Source: Dyadobacter jejuensis (GTDB taxonomy: Bacteria > Bacteroidota > Bacteroidia > Cytophagales > Spirosomataceae). From it: a stretch of DNA of 64,000 nt. The translations under genes were made by a program, and so were the position numbers. Location: NCBI RefSeq assembly GCF_003149085.1, contig NZ_QGDT01000001.1, positions 930,001 through 994,000 on the forward strand, read 5' to 3'. Of this stretch, positions 50,919-60,414 are shown piece after piece (positions within the stretch are counted from its first letter, which is position 1; every line of letters starts with the position of its first letter). The notes under the pieces are model-generated. The model ran no database searches and was not told the DNA's origin. It saw only the letters and a list, made by a program, of their open reading frames with translations.

Positions 50919-51635
50919 TTAGAAAAGTTTGAGCCCTAAGGTCACCTGCCAGGAATTGATTTTTTGTTTCAGGGACGTATTACCAGCGGTAGCAGGACCA
51001 GTCACCTGAAAGCTGGTAAGGTTAGTAAAGGAGCCTTCGTTACGCACATCGAGGCTGAAGCTACCAATATCCAGTCCTACTCCCACCTGATACCCGAAGG
51101 TGGCTTCGGCCATGGCGTCGTTGAAGTTAGAGGTGTAGTGCCGAAGGGCATCCGATAGTTTCTGATTGTCGCCGATCCGGAACGAGGTTACAGGGCCGGC
51201 TAGTATGCGAATGGGGCCTCCTTTCAATCCAATGAGCAAGGGGACGTCTATATTGCTATATTTGAAAGTAACGGATTCTTGAATAGGAATTTCGGTATCG
51301 GTTTTGATAACATCGAAGGTCCCCCCTTTGGTAGATACCAGTACCTCTGGCTGAATGAATAGTACTTTGCCAAAGCGAGCGTAAATCCCACCTACTGCCC
51401 CAGTTTTCGTCTGGAAGCTCGCCTTGAGGTTGTCAGTAACTTCCTTGCCGTCGAAGCCCAAATAGGGGTTCCCTAGGTCGTCGTAGCGGGTCGTGAACAC
51501 CTCCCCCATAGAGAGTCGGGAGAGGTTAACTCCCCCCTTAATACCAAAGGCGAAGCCTTTCTTCTGGGCCATGGCCCAGGGAGCCAAAGCGAGAAAGAAT
51601 AAGGTTGTCAATAGGGTTAGGCGAATAGATTTCAT
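50919..51635 (-). CDS. Outer-membrane beta-barrel protein (porin-like family)
   Basis: This 238-aa small barrel protein has its start at 51635, giving the signal peptide MKSIRLTLLTTLFFLALAPW ending AMAQ; a longer frame to 51746 is not credible. The mature part opens FAFGIKGGVNLSRL, the common first strand of this family, and ends LKLF with a terminal Phe. Probably eight strands. Function unknown. Confidence 0.85.
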   Translation of the reverse strand: MKSIRLTLLTTLFFLALAPWAMAQKKGFAFGIKGGVNLSRLSMGEVFTTRYDDLGNPYLGFDGKEVTDNLKASFQTKTGAVGGIYARFGKVLFIQPEVLVSTKGGTFDVIKTDTEIPIQESVTFKYSNIDVPLLIGLKGGPIRILAGPVTSFRIGDNQKLSDALRHYTSNFNDAMAEATFGYQVGVGLDIGSFSLDVRNEGSFTNLTSFQVTGPATAGNTSLKQKINSWQVTLGLKLF

Positions 51636-51796
51636 GGCTTGTGCGTATTTTTGTGATCTGTGGCAGTATAACGAAGGGCTAATAAAATTATTCCAGCCCA
51701 GGTCATTTTTTGATTTTACGTCGAAAACTGTCGTTCTTTTGAACAAAATTAGTACCCTAGCGTTTTAATCAGACAACTTAATTACTTACAACCCCT

Positions 51797-53164
51797 ATGG
51801 CCAAAGCCAAGACCGCCTATTTTTGCCAAGAATGTGGCTATAATTCTCCCAAATGGATCGGACGTTGCCCTTCTTGCAGCGAATGGAATACTTTCGTTCA
51901 GGAGGTGATAGAAAAGGAAGATAAGCTGACTACCGTTTCCTGGAAATCGGTAAACCTTGGCGGGAGACCCAAAGCCATTGCCGAGATCGTCTATGAAAAC
52001 GAACCTCGCACCATTACCACCGATGAAGAGCTGAATCGGGTACTCGGGGGGGGCATTGTACAAGGGTCTTTGGTGCTTATTGGGGGGGAGCCGGGTATAG
52101 GCAAATCCACCCTGATGTTGCAAATAGCCCTAACACTGGGCAACAAAAGAGTGCTATATGTATCGGGAGAGGAGTCGGAGCAGCAGATTAAGATGCGCGC
52201 CGAGAGGATGCTATCCCAGAGTGCCAACTGTTATATACTGACGGAAACACAAACAGCCACCATTTTTAGACAGATCGAAGAGTTTAAGCCGGATATCGTG
52301 GTGGTAGATTCTATCCAGACCATGCAGTCGGCTTATATTGAGTCTGGCGCTGGAAGTGTGTCGCAAGTGAGGGAGTGTACGGCCGAATTTATGAAATTTG
52401 CGAAGGAAACGGGCACTCCGGTGTTCCTGATCGGTCATATTACCAAAGAAGGATCTTTGGCTGGTCCTAAGGTATTGGAGCATATGGTAGATACCGTCCT
52501 GCAGTTTGAGGGGGACCGACATACTACCTACCGTATCTTACGCACCATGAAGAACCGCTTCGGGAGCACTTCGGAGCTAGGCATCTACGAAATGAACAGT
52601 GACGGGCTACGGCAGGTGAGCAACCCTTCAGAGATTCTTATTTCCCAGAGGGATGAGCCTGTCAGCGGAATTACGATCGGCTCAATGATGGAGGGGAATC
52701 GTCCCTTGCTTATTGAGTTGCAGTCGCTGGTGAGTGTGGCCAACTATGGTACTCCACAACGTAGTAGTACTGGCTTCGATGCCAAGCGTTTGCAGATGCT
52801 CTTGGCGGTTTTGGAAAAGCGCGGAGGGTTTCGGTTAGGGGTTCAGGATGTTTTTTTAAACGTAGCGGGTGGGCTCAAAGTCGAGGATCCAGCTATCGAT
52901 TTGGCGGTAGTGGCCTCTTTGGTGTCGTCCTATGAGGACCGGTATCTTCCTGCGTCGGTGTGTTTTGCTGCCGAGGTGGGCTTAGGAGGGGAAGTAAGGG
53001 CGGTGAACCGGATCGAAAGTAGGGTGTCGGAAGCCGAAAAATTAGGATTTGAGAAAATGTATATATCCAAGTACAATAGCAAAGGGATCGATCTGAAGCG
53101 TACCAAAATCGAAATTATTCCGGTAGCGCATTTAGACCAATTGTTTATGGAGATCTTTAGGTGA
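51797..53164 (+). CDS. radA: DNA repair protein RadA (Sms)
   Basis: This 455-aa RecA-related branch-migration ATPase acts in recombination. It has an N-terminal zinc finger CQECG...CPSC (Cys10/13/24/27), Walker A GGEPGIGKST, Walker B region VVVDSIQTM, the RadA-specific MKNRFGSTSE motif, and a C-terminal Lon-like domain (DVFLNVAGGLKVEDPAIDLAV). Length is as expected. Its stop lies 2 bp from the stop of the convergent DUF58 gene. Confidence 0.97.
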   Translation: MAKAKTAYFCQECGYNSPKWIGRCPSCSEWNTFVQEVIEKEDKLTTVSWKSVNLGGRPKAIAEIVYENEPRTITTDEELNRVLGGGIVQGSLVLIGGEPGIGKSTLMLQIALTLGNKRVLYVSGEESEQQIKMRAERMLSQSANCYILTETQTATIFRQIEEFKPDIVVVDSIQTMQSAYIESGAGSVSQVRECTAEFMKFAKETGTPVFLIGHITKEGSLAGPKVLEHMVDTVLQFEGDRHTTYRILRTMKNRFGSTSELGIYEMNSDGLRQVSNPSEILISQRDEPVSGITIGSMMEGNRPLLIELQSLVSVANYGTPQRSSTGFDAKRLQMLLAVLEKRGGFRLGVQDVFLNVAGGLKVEDPAIDLAVVASLVSSYEDRYLPASVCFAAEVGLGGEVRAVNRIESRVSEAEKLGFEKMYISKYNSKGIDLKRTKIEIIPVAHLDQLFMEIFR

Positions 53165-53166
53165 TA

Positions 53167-54081
53167 TCAATGCATTTTGGAGTGCTTGGCCAAATAAGCG
53201 GTGAGGATAGGTTCGACGCCTTTGTCGATATCGGCTTCTATAAAATCGATCTTATATTGGCCACAGCGTAGTTTTAAGTCCTCATAATAGGTTTTAGAGG
53301 CCTTCTGGTAAGAACTCCTCACTTGATCGGCTTGGAGCTTGATACGTTCTCCTGTTTCCAGGTCTATAAATTCATAGGGCCGGTTTTCGAAGGCAAAATC
53401 TTGCTCCGTTTTATGATCGGTAACATGAAACAACAGGACTTCATGCAGCTTGTGTTTCAGATGTTGCAAGGCCGAAAATAAATCATCTGTCTGATCGGCT
53501 TGGGTAAACATATCACTGAAAATGATGACCAGCGATCTTTTGTGGATTTTTTCGGCAATCTGATGCAAAACGGAGGCAACCTGCGTGCTGCTACGTTCGG
53601 GTACCTTGTTGGGAATGGATTCCAGTTCGAGCATCAGGGTATGTGCATGGGAGGGGGTAGACTTTACGGGGGTTTGTAGCTTAATGTCGTCGGCAAAGGT
53701 ACATAAGCCTACTGCATCCTTTTGTTTTTGTAACAGGTAGGTAAGGCTTGCGGCTGCCAGTGTACTAAAGGTGATTTTTCCATGGGTATCGATGGGGTAG
53801 TACATCGACGAGGAAATGTCAAGTAGTATATGGCAACGCAAATTGGTCTCTTCCTCATACCGCTTTACAAATAATTTATCCGTTTTTGCCATCACCTTCC
53901 AGTCTATATTTCGGGTCGATTCGCCAGTATTGTAGCGCTTGTGCTCGGCAAATTCTACCGAAAAACCATGGAATGGGGATTTGTGTAAGCCGGTAATAAA
54001 GCCCTCCACGAGTTGTCTGGCTAGAAATTCGATATTGCCAAAGGCTCTAACCTTGGCCAAATCCATCGTGTGTTGCTTCAT
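53167..54081 (-). CDS. DUF58 / vWA-like protein
   Basis: The 304-aa cytoplasmic protein has GESTRNIDWKVMAKTDKLFVKRYEEE, the DUF58 signature, then a vWA-like domain with a MIDAS motif LDISSSM and LVIIFSDMF. Such proteins usually work with an MoxR-type AAA+ ATPase; none is next to it here. It lies 11 bp downstream of the rlpA-like gene and is probably cotranscribed with it. Confidence 0.92.
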   Translation of the reverse strand: MKQHTMDLAKVRAFGNIEFLARQLVEGFITGLHKSPFHGFSVEFAEHKRYNTGESTRNIDWKVMAKTDKLFVKRYEEETNLRCHILLDISSSMYYPIDTHGKITFSTLAAASLTYLLQKQKDAVGLCTFADDIKLQTPVKSTPSHAHTLMLELESIPNKVPERSSTQVASVLHQIAEKIHKRSLVIIFSDMFTQADQTDDLFSALQHLKHKLHEVLLFHVTDHKTEQDFAFENRPYEFIDLETGERIKLQADQVRSSYQKASKTYYEDLKLRCGQYKIDFIEADIDKGVEPILTAYLAKHSKMH

Positions 54082-54092
54082 TATGAGGTCGT

Positions 54093-54542
54093 TTAAGGGG
54101 CCATTGATATGATCTTACCGGAGTCTACATCCGTTTCTTCCTGCATGCCCAAGAAAATCATTCCTTCCATGCCCACCACGCGGACAGCCACATTGGCTAC
54201 TCCTTTGGAGACAATTCCCAGTAATTTGGCGGCTTCTCTGCTCAAGTCGATGATACGGCTTTTGGCGTAGGGGCCTCTATCGTTCACTCGAACCACTACC
54301 TTCTCATTATTATCGAGGTTGGTAACCTCCAACATGGTATTTAGCGGATAGGTACGGTGTGCGGCCGAAAGTTCGGTGGTTTTGAAAGTTTCTCCGAAGG
54401 CGGTTTTTCTTCCATGTAAAGAAGATGCGTAGTAAGAGGCTCTTCCTTTTTCTGTTGCTCCAAGTACGACTTGGGCCGAGGATTCTTGTAAGGCCCAAAT
54501 GCTCAAAACTAAAACACTTATATACATCCGTAATGATAACAT
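54093..54542 (-). CDS. rlpA: RlpA-like lipoprotein-type/secreted protein (double-psi beta-barrel)
   Basis: This 149-aa protein has a signal peptide (VLVLSIWALQESSAQ) and a RlpA double-psi barrel: GRASYYASSLHGRKTAFGE, AHRTYPLNTMLEVTN, VVRVNDRGPYAKSRIIDLS. The catalytic Asp of lytic RlpA (VNDRGP) is present. There is no SPOR domain, so septal targeting is not shown. It starts at 54542 (or an internal Met six codons in). Confidence 0.9.
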   Translation of the reverse strand: MLSLRMYISVLVLSIWALQESSAQVVLGATEKGRASYYASSLHGRKTAFGETFKTTELSAAHRTYPLNTMLEVTNLDNNEKVVVRVNDRGPYAKSRIIDLSREAAKLLGIVSKGVANVAVRVVGMEGMIFLGMQEETDVDSGKIISMAP

Positions 54543-54954
54543 AGTTTTTAATTAATGTGAAACATCTTCATTACCCGTTTTGGATCCATACTGGCATCGT
54601 CATACCCAGGTAAAGGCACCGTATGGAATTAAGAGAACTCCTGAATGGGACAAATTATTGGCCGCCCGGCAAATTTATCACATAATTCTTGAATTGGTAC
54701 TATTTCTTAGCGGAGGATGTAAGTAGGGTACCCTTCGCTGGGTATCCCCTTCTTATATGATTGGTTCCGGATTTTGACCATTTTGGGTTATGGCTTCTCG
54801 GTTAGAAAAGCGGCATTATAATGCCTTTTTGTGCCTTTTGTCCCGCTTTTATGCTATTTCCTAATTTATATGCCGATAATCGAATGGTTTTTTTGTTCCA
54901 AGGAATAAACTTTATATTTTAGCGTTCGAAAACCTATTCAAAATAGCTAAAATA
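54543..54954. other. 412-bp intergenic region with a small hairpin
   Basis: No gene recognised. It contains the hairpin GGGTACCC / GGGTATCCC (54726-54748, one-base bulge) and, at its right end, the promoter at 54892-54922. The hairpin is followed by CTTCTT, not a strong T-run. Confidence 0.5.
54892..54922 (+). promoter_or_regulatory. Predicted promoter of the DUF3276 gene
   Basis: -33 TTTG (54892-54895), exactly 19 bases, then TATTTTAG (54915-54922), one mismatch from TAnnTTTG. The start codon lies about 32 bp downstream. Confidence 0.65.
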
Positions 54955-55275
54955 GTGGAAGACAGAGAGCAAATCTACTCCAAAAGAGTCAGGGCAGGAA
55001 AACGGACTTACTTCTTTGATGTAAGGTCAACAAGGTCTAACGATTATTATTTGACGATTACCGAGAGTCGACGCCACCCGCAAGGAGACGGCTTTACCTA
55101 TGAGAAGCACAAGATGTTTTTGTATAAGGAGGATTTTGACAAATTTGCCGATGCACTCAAAGAGGCGGTAGATCATGTTAAGACGGAGCTCATGCCTGAG
55201 GTCGACTTCACGCAGTTTGAACCCAAACCCGAAGAAGCGAACCTTTTAGGGGAATCGGATCTTAAATGGGATTGA
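54955..55275 (+). CDS. DUF3276 / PUR-alpha-like protein
   Basis: A 106-aa protein of the Bacteroidota DUF3276 family, which has the PUR fold and binds single-stranded nucleic acid. It begins with a GTG (VEDREQIYSKRVRAGKRTYFFDV) because no ATG exists upstream, and continues YYLTITESRR and KMFLYKEDFDKFADAL. A terminator at 55305-55337 follows. Confidence 0.92.
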   Translation: MEDREQIYSKRVRAGKRTYFFDVRSTRSNDYYLTITESRRHPQGDGFTYEKHKMFLYKEDFDKFADALKEAVDHVKTELMPEVDFTQFEPKPEEANLLGESDLKWD

Positions 55276-55304
55276 TTTACTAAGCTTATTCATACGATAT
55301 AAGG

Positions 55305-55337
55305 GCCTTTGGGAGCAGTTCCAAAGGCTTTTGGTTT
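55305..55337 (+). terminator. Intrinsic terminator
   Basis: GCCTTTGG (55305-55312) and CCAAAGGC (55321-55328) with an 8-base loop, followed by TTTTGGTTTT. Confidence 0.8.
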
Positions 55338-55456
55338 TGTATCGTGATTTATTCGGGCAATTTCTGGGGAATAGTAGCAGACAATGTTTAATTTTGCGGC
55401 TCGGTTTGTGATACTTCCGGCTATTTTAATTTTTGTATTATCTTTTTTATTAATAA

Positions 55457-56557
55457 ATGAGTCTTCAATGTGGGATTGTCGGATTGCCTAATGTAGGGAA
55501 ATCCACGCTTTTTAACGCTATATCTACCGGGGTCGCTGAGGCTGCTAATTATCCGTTCTGTACTATTGAACCAAACGTAGGGGTGGTAACCGTTCCCGAC
55601 GAACGTCTGGACGTATTGACCGGCCTGGTCAAGCCTCAGAAGGTTATACCCACCATTATGGAGTTCGTAGATATTGCTGGCCTGGTAAAAGGTGCTAGTC
55701 AGGGAGCCGGATTGGGCAATAAGTTTTTGGCCAATATCAGGGAAGTCGACGCCATAGTACATGTAGTGCGGTGTTTTCAGGACGAAAATGTGGTGCACGT
55801 AGAAGGAAGGGTAGACCCCGTTTTTGACAAAGAAATTATAGACGCTGAGCTCCAACTTAAGGATTTGGAGTCGGTGGAAAAGAAAATTCAGAAGCTAGAG
55901 AAGGCTGCCCGTACGGGGGATGCCAAGGCCAAAGTAGAGCTGGATGTACTGAAACAATATAAGGGTGTACTGGAGTCGGGCCAAAATGCCCGTAGCCTAG
56001 CTATTGACCCAGAGCTGAAGGAAGCCGCCATCGGAGATATTCAGCTATTGACGGCTAAGCCCGTATTATATGTAGCCAATGTGGATGAAACCGCTATGCT
56101 AACTGGTAACGAATACTCAGAAAAGCTGAGAGAGGCCGTGAAGCATGAAGGCGCCGAAGTGATAGTACTTTGCGCGGCCATAGAGTCGCAGATCGCCGAG
56201 ATCGAAGATGAAGAAGAGCATGAGATGTTCCTATCGGAATATGGTCTGAAAGAGTCGGGCCTTAGCAAGTTGATCCGTGCCTCTTACGCGCTACTGAACC
56301 TAATCACTTATTTCACTGCAGGGGTGAAGGAGGTTCGTGCCTGGACGATCGAGAAAGGTTGGAAGGCTCCCAAGTCAGCTGGGGTCATTCATACCGATTT
56401 TGAAAAAGGATTCATCCGTGCGGAGGTCATTAAGATTGCCGATTTTGAAAAATATAAGAGTGAGGCAGCCGTAAAGGAAGCCGGTAAAATGTCGGTAGAA
56501 GGAAAAGAATATGTCGTTGAAGATGGCGATATTATGCATTTCCGCTTCAATGTGTAG
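55457..56557 (+). CDS. ychF: Redox-regulated ATPase YchF (OLA1 family)
   Basis: This 366-aa Obg-family P-loop ATPase associates with ribosomes. It has the G1 loop GLPNVGKSTLFNA, the switch region DIAGLVKGASQGAGLGNKF, a NVDET motif in the place of the GTPase NKxD (in line with ATP preference), a central coiled coil, and a C-terminal TGS domain (WTIEKGWKAPKSAGVIHTDF). Length is typical. Confidence 0.97.
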   Translation: MSLQCGIVGLPNVGKSTLFNAISTGVAEAANYPFCTIEPNVGVVTVPDERLDVLTGLVKPQKVIPTIMEFVDIAGLVKGASQGAGLGNKFLANIREVDAIVHVVRCFQDENVVHVEGRVDPVFDKEIIDAELQLKDLESVEKKIQKLEKAARTGDAKAKVELDVLKQYKGVLESGQNARSLAIDPELKEAAIGDIQLLTAKPVLYVANVDETAMLTGNEYSEKLREAVKHEGAEVIVLCAAIESQIAEIEDEEEHEMFLSEYGLKESGLSKLIRASYALLNLITYFTAGVKEVRAWTIEKGWKAPKSAGVIHTDFEKGFIRAEVIKIADFEKYKSEAAVKEAGKMSVEGKEYVVEDGDIMHFRFNV

Positions 56558-56587
56558 CAAGTGTTTGCTATAAGTAACAGATACCAA

Positions 56588-56640
56588 TAGGCACAAAAAA
56601 GCTGGTAAGCGTTCAACGCCTACCAGCTTTTTTGTGCCTA
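56588..56640. terminator. Long bidirectional terminator
   Basis: A 24-base stem with one mismatch (arms 56588-56611 and 56617-56640, loop TTCAA) carries A6/T6 tracts on either side. It ends both ychF and the convergent collagen-like gene. Confidence 0.93.
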
Positions 56641-56648
56641 TAAATGGA

Positions 56649-57254
56649 TTATTTCGATACCCGTTGTAGTTGGCCGATCGATTCGCCACTAAGTCCTAGC
56701 TTAGCGACTACCTCTTCGTAGTTGTTGAAGTCGACTTCAAGATCTTGGCGGGCAAGGTCTTGGGTAGGCATAATCACCACACGAACATCTTCAAACTTAC
56801 GAACTGGAGCATTGTCTACCTCTTCTGACCAGTTGGTTTGGTATATATCTACAAAAAACAGATCGTCTTCGATACCATGGACAAATGTAAAGTTACTCGC
56901 TGCCGTCTGCCCAAAAGTTACGATGCCAGGCAAAGGCCAGTAAACTCCTCCACTTTTGATGTAAACTAAAACGACCGATTTTTCCAAAATAGCGATGCCA
57001 CTTTCGGAAAGGCCCGAAAGTCCAGTGTAGTAATTGCCATCTGTAGCGGTAGAGTCCGCTCCCGACGACATCAATAGGGGAAGTGAGCCGGTGCCATCAC
57101 CGTCTTCACCATCTTCTCCATCCTGTCCTGCCGGACCTTGCGCTCCAGTGTCTCCTTTTTCACCTTGTGGTCCAACTTCCCCTTGGGGGCCTTCACAGGC
57201 AAAAAGAGTGACTAAGAAGCCAATAACTAGAAAATACGATAGTTTTTTTAACAT
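56649..57254 (-). CDS. Collagen-like Gly-X-Y lipoprotein
   Basis: This 201-aa lipoprotein (lipobox LFAC) is followed immediately by about ten Gly-X-Y triplets (GPQGEVGPQGEKGDTGAQGP and on to GEDGDG). The C-terminal ~140 residues form a separate domain with repeats of short beta-type sequence (SGIAILEKSVVLVYIKSGGVYWPLPG). It might trimerise through the collagen stretch and display the C-terminal domain at the surface. No function can be named. Confidence 0.82.
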   Translation of the reverse strand: MLKKLSYFLVIGFLVTLFACEGPQGEVGPQGEKGDTGAQGPAGQDGEDGEDGDGTGSLPLLMSSGADSTATDGNYYTGLSGLSESGIAILEKSVVLVYIKSGGVYWPLPGIVTFGQTAASNFTFVHGIEDDLFFVDIYQTNWSEEVDNAPVRKFEDVRVVIMPTQDLARQDLEVDFNNYEEVVAKLGLSGESIGQLQRVSK

Positions 57255-57372
57255 GATCTTGATGTTTAAGAGTTTAAAATGGCGAATGAATACGGTTTAC
57301 GAAGAATAAATACGCTAAATTGGCCTAAAACGTTGAAAGAATATTGATTTGATTCCAAAATACTGAAAAATA

Positions 57373-58044
57373 TTAGGATTCTTCGTCTATTTCCAAATTT
57401 TCAATTTTTGCCTGAGTAGGATGGTACTTGCCTAGCTCCTTAATATGGCCCTTATTGCTTTCGGCAAGCTCCATATCGATCTTCCAGTTCATAGTCGCCG
57501 CTATCTGAAACATCATGAGTTGCACCTGGTTGGTGGCGATTCGGGGAAGGTCGCTCTCTAGGGCTTTGTCATTCATGGTTTGTTTGGCCTCATTGAGTAT
57601 GGCCGTGTAGTCGTCGGATTGAAAGCGGTTGAGCCAGCCTTGTTCAATATCGTAAAACTTATAATCGGTGTCCATGGAGAGGATTTCTGGGTCGGGGAAG
57701 TAATCGATAATCATTTTACGATCTCCTTCCGAGAAGTGAAAACGCATTTTGCCAAAATCGTAGCCTACCAATACCTTCGCCTTGGCGATAATCAGCGCTT
57801 TCTTTTTGTCTTTAATCAGGTTCCAAAAATTTTTGTCGTGCTGGTAATTATAAATTTCCGTGAAATACCCCTCGGCCATCACCACCTTAAAAACCTTTTC
57901 GATACTTTCAAGCAGTACGGTCGATTCCGTTGTGGCCATGGACTTGCCCGAATTTTTTGAGAAAAGCCGGTTATATGCGAATATGCCTGCTCCGGCGCCT
58001 ATGAATAGTGTGAGAATGAAAAAAAATACTGAATTAGCATCCAT
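57373..58044 (-). CDS. DUF4230 membrane-anchored protein
   Basis: This 223-aa protein starts at 58044, giving an N-terminal membrane helix (MDANSVFFFILTLFIGAGAG). A longer upstream frame to 58302 would run into the divergent miaA and is rejected. The body matches DUF4230: ESIEKVFKVVMAEGYFTEIYNY, KKALIIAKAKVLVGYDF and YKFYDIEQGWLNRF. Function unknown. Confidence 0.88.
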   Translation of the reverse strand: MDANSVFFFILTLFIGAGAGIFAYNRLFSKNSGKSMATTESTVLLESIEKVFKVVMAEGYFTEIYNYQHDKNFWNLIKDKKKALIIAKAKVLVGYDFGKMRFHFSEGDRKMIIDYFPDPEILSMDTDYKFYDIEQGWLNRFQSDDYTAILNEAKQTMNDKALESDLPRIATNQVQLMMFQIAATMNWKIDMELAESNKGHIKELGKYHPTQAKIENLEIDEES

Positions 58045-58089
58045 GATATTTATTTTTGTGCTGATTAAAGTTGAAATAAAAACAGCAGA

Positions 58090-59010
58090 ATGCCAAATAC
58101 TAAAGAAAAATACCTGATTACCATCGCAGGTCCCACGGCCGTAGGTAAGACTTCTCTGGCTATCAGGCTGGCCCAAAATCTTCAAACAGAGATTATCTCG
58201 GCCGATTCCAGACAGTTTTTCAAGGAACTTGAGATAGGCACTGCTAAGCCTACCCCAGCGGAGTTGGCTGCTGTGCCACATCATTTTGTCAATACGCATC
58301 ATATAGGGGAAACTTACAGTGCAGGAGATTTCGAGAGGGATGCCCTAGTGCTTTTGAGCCGACTCTTTGAAGTATACGACCGGGTGGTGATGGTAGGCGG
58401 GTCTGGCTTCTATATTAAAGCACTTTTGGAGGGATTAGATGCCTTACCGGCTCCCTTGCCTGGCTTACGTGAGCGGCTCACGCTCCGGCTGCAGGCCGAG
58501 GGCTTGCCGAGTTTGCAAAAAGAAATAGCGGATCTCGACCCCGATTTTGCACAAACGGCGGAGTTTGAGAATCCTCAACGGGTTATTAGGGCTCTGGAAG
58601 TATATATCACCGAAGGTCGACCAATCTCTTATTTTCAGCAAACGATGAAAAAAAGTCGGCCTTTTAAGAGCGTGGCTATCGCCTTGGATAGAGATCGACA
58701 GGAACTTTATAAGCGCATAGATGACCGTATGGACCAGATGTTGGAAGAAGGGCTGGTTCAAGAGGCGCAAGACCTCCTCCCTTACAGGACGGCCCACGCC
58801 TTGCAGACGGTCGGCTACAAAGAAGTATACGGATTTTTGGACGGGGATTATGATGAGCAAGAGATGGTTCGTTTGCTCAAGCAGAATAGTAGGCGCTATG
58901 CCAAGCGGCAACTGACCTGGTTTAGGCATCAGGGCGAATTCAAATGGTTTCACCCCGACGATTTTGAGCAAATTTTAAAATATACACAACAGGAAAATTT
59001 AGGAGCTTGA
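58090..59010 (+). CDS. miaA: tRNA dimethylallyltransferase
   Basis: The 306-aa MiaA adds an isopentenyl group to A37 of tRNAs reading UNN codons. P-loop GPTAVGKTSLA, ISADSRQFFKELEIGTAKPT (with the Asp-Ser-Arg motif), YSAGDFERDA, VGGSGFYIKALLEG and the C-terminal NSRRYAKRQLTWFR are all present. Divergent from the DUF4230 gene. Confidence 0.96.
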   Translation: MPNTKEKYLITIAGPTAVGKTSLAIRLAQNLQTEIISADSRQFFKELEIGTAKPTPAELAAVPHHFVNTHHIGETYSAGDFERDALVLLSRLFEVYDRVVMVGGSGFYIKALLEGLDALPAPLPGLRERLTLRLQAEGLPSLQKEIADLDPDFAQTAEFENPQRVIRALEVYITEGRPISYFQQTMKKSRPFKSVAIALDRDRQELYKRIDDRMDQMLEEGLVQEAQDLLPYRTAHALQTVGYKEVYGFLDGDYDEQEMVRLLKQNSRRYAKRQLTWFRHQGEFKWFHPDDFEQILKYTQQENLGA

Positions 59011-59017
59011 GGGATAT

Positions 59018-59062
59018 ATCGTTAAAAAAATGCCTCATTTGGAGGCATTTTTTTTTAACGAT
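59018..59062. terminator. Bidirectional terminator
   Basis: ATCGTTAAAAAAATGCCTC (59018-59036) pairs with 59042-59062 through a five-base loop, with long A and T tracts. It separates miaA from the convergent dehydrogenase. Confidence 0.92.
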
Positions 59063-59072
59063 ACTATCAGTC

Positions 59073-60284
59073 CTAATATTCGTGAGGCAGGGCTTCGTTG
59101 ACGGTTTCTTGCCATGGCAGACCTTGTACATTGAGCTGCTCCATAAATGGATCGGGGTTGAGTTGTTCGCAATTCCACACGCCCGGTTTCATCCATTCGG
59201 GATTGGTCAGCATGAGCATAGCGCCTATCATAGCAGGAACACCAGTAGTGTAGCTTACTGCCTGGGCCCTTACTTCCTTGTAGCAGTCGGCATGGTGGCA
59301 GTTATTCCATACATAATAGGTCTTTTCTTCTCCGCTTGAAATACCTTTTATCTGGCAGCCAATGGAGGTCTGTCCCGAATAGTTTTCGCCTAAGCTGTCT
59401 GGTGCTGGGAGTACGGCTTTCAGGAATTCCAGAGGTACAATGTCCATTCCCTGGAATTTGATCGGCTTGATGCTGGTCATCCCTACATTTTCAAGGACAT
59501 TAAGGTGAGTAATATATTGCTGTCCGAAAGTCATCCAGAAACGTGCCCGCTTCAGGGTAGGGAAGTGTTTTACCAGCGACTCTAGCTCTTCGTGGTATAG
59601 GACATAACTCTCCTTGGGGCCTATATTAGGGTAGTCTATGGGTTTATGAATCGACATGGCGGGGATTTCAACCCATTGGCCATTTTCCCAATACCGCCCC
59701 GGCTGGGTAATTTCCCTGATATTGATCTCGGGGTTAAAGTTAGTAGCAAAGGCTTTTCCATGATCACCCGCATTGCAATCGATAATGTCCAAATAGTGCA
59801 TCTCGTCGAAATGGTGCTTGTTGGCATAGGCTGTAAACACCTGGGTGACTCCAGGATCGAAACCACATCCAAGCAAAGCCATCAGACCGGCTTCTTTAAA
59901 GCGCTCCTGATAGGCCCATTGCCAGCTATACTCAAATTTGGCGACATCCTTTGGCTCATAATTTGCCGTATCCATATAGTGCGTCCCAGTAGCCAGGCAA
60001 GCCTCCATCAGCGTAAGGTCCTGATAGGGTAGTGCCACGTTGATAAGGAGTACAGGCCGGAATTTTTCTATCAAGCTGACGGTTTCTGCTACGACATCGG
60101 CATCCACCTGTCCCGTTTGAATGGTAACTCCGTGCATTTCCTTGATTTCGGCGGCTATTTTATCGCATTTCGACTGGGTACGGCTTGCCAACATAATTTC
60201 CGTAAAAACTTGGCTGTTCATGGCGCATTTATGGGCGACAACACTGCCTACACCACCGGCACCTATGATTAGTACTTTGGACAT
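59073..60284 (-). CDS. Saccharopine-dehydrogenase-family protein, probably carboxynorspermidine synthase
   Basis: The 403-aa oxidoreductase begins KVLIIGAGGVGSVVAHKCA (Rossmann). It has LLINVALPYQDLTLMEACL, HYMDTANYEPKD, LLGCGFDPGVTQVFTAY, DCNAGDHGKAFATNF and HHADCYKEVRAQAVSYTTGVPA. That set matches what is known of carboxynorspermidine dehydrogenases of the alternative spermidine pathway, which are members of this family. The partner decarboxylase is not in the window, so the reaction is probable rather than proven. Confidence 0.82.
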   Translation of the reverse strand: MSKVLIIGAGGVGSVVAHKCAMNSQVFTEIMLASRTQSKCDKIAAEIKEMHGVTIQTGQVDADVVAETVSLIEKFRPVLLINVALPYQDLTLMEACLATGTHYMDTANYEPKDVAKFEYSWQWAYQERFKEAGLMALLGCGFDPGVTQVFTAYANKHHFDEMHYLDIIDCNAGDHGKAFATNFNPEINIREITQPGRYWENGQWVEIPAMSIHKPIDYPNIGPKESYVLYHEELESLVKHFPTLKRARFWMTFGQQYITHLNVLENVGMTSIKPIKFQGMDIVPLEFLKAVLPAPDSLGENYSGQTSIGCQIKGISSGEEKTYYVWNNCHHADCYKEVRAQAVSYTTGVPAMIGAMLMLTNPEWMKPGVWNCEQLNPDPFMEQLNVQGLPWQETVNEALPHEY

Positions 60285-60414
60285 CGTTCTGATCTTTTTT
60301 TATTGAATATAAATTTCCTATTAGCTCTGCTTAGGTAGCCCTGCAAATATCGTGCAAAGATAGGACGAGCCACAGTTTTTTCGTTATTTAACCCCAAAAT
60401 AGTCTGAATCGGTG

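Noticed and set aside
55421..55855. 144-aa frame antisense to ychF
   Set aside because: It lies fully over the conserved P-loop part of ychF and has no recognisable domain or start signal.
58045..58302. N-terminal extension of the DUF4230 protein
   Set aside because: It would overlap the start of divergent miaA, and the membrane helix begins at the internal ATG at 58044.
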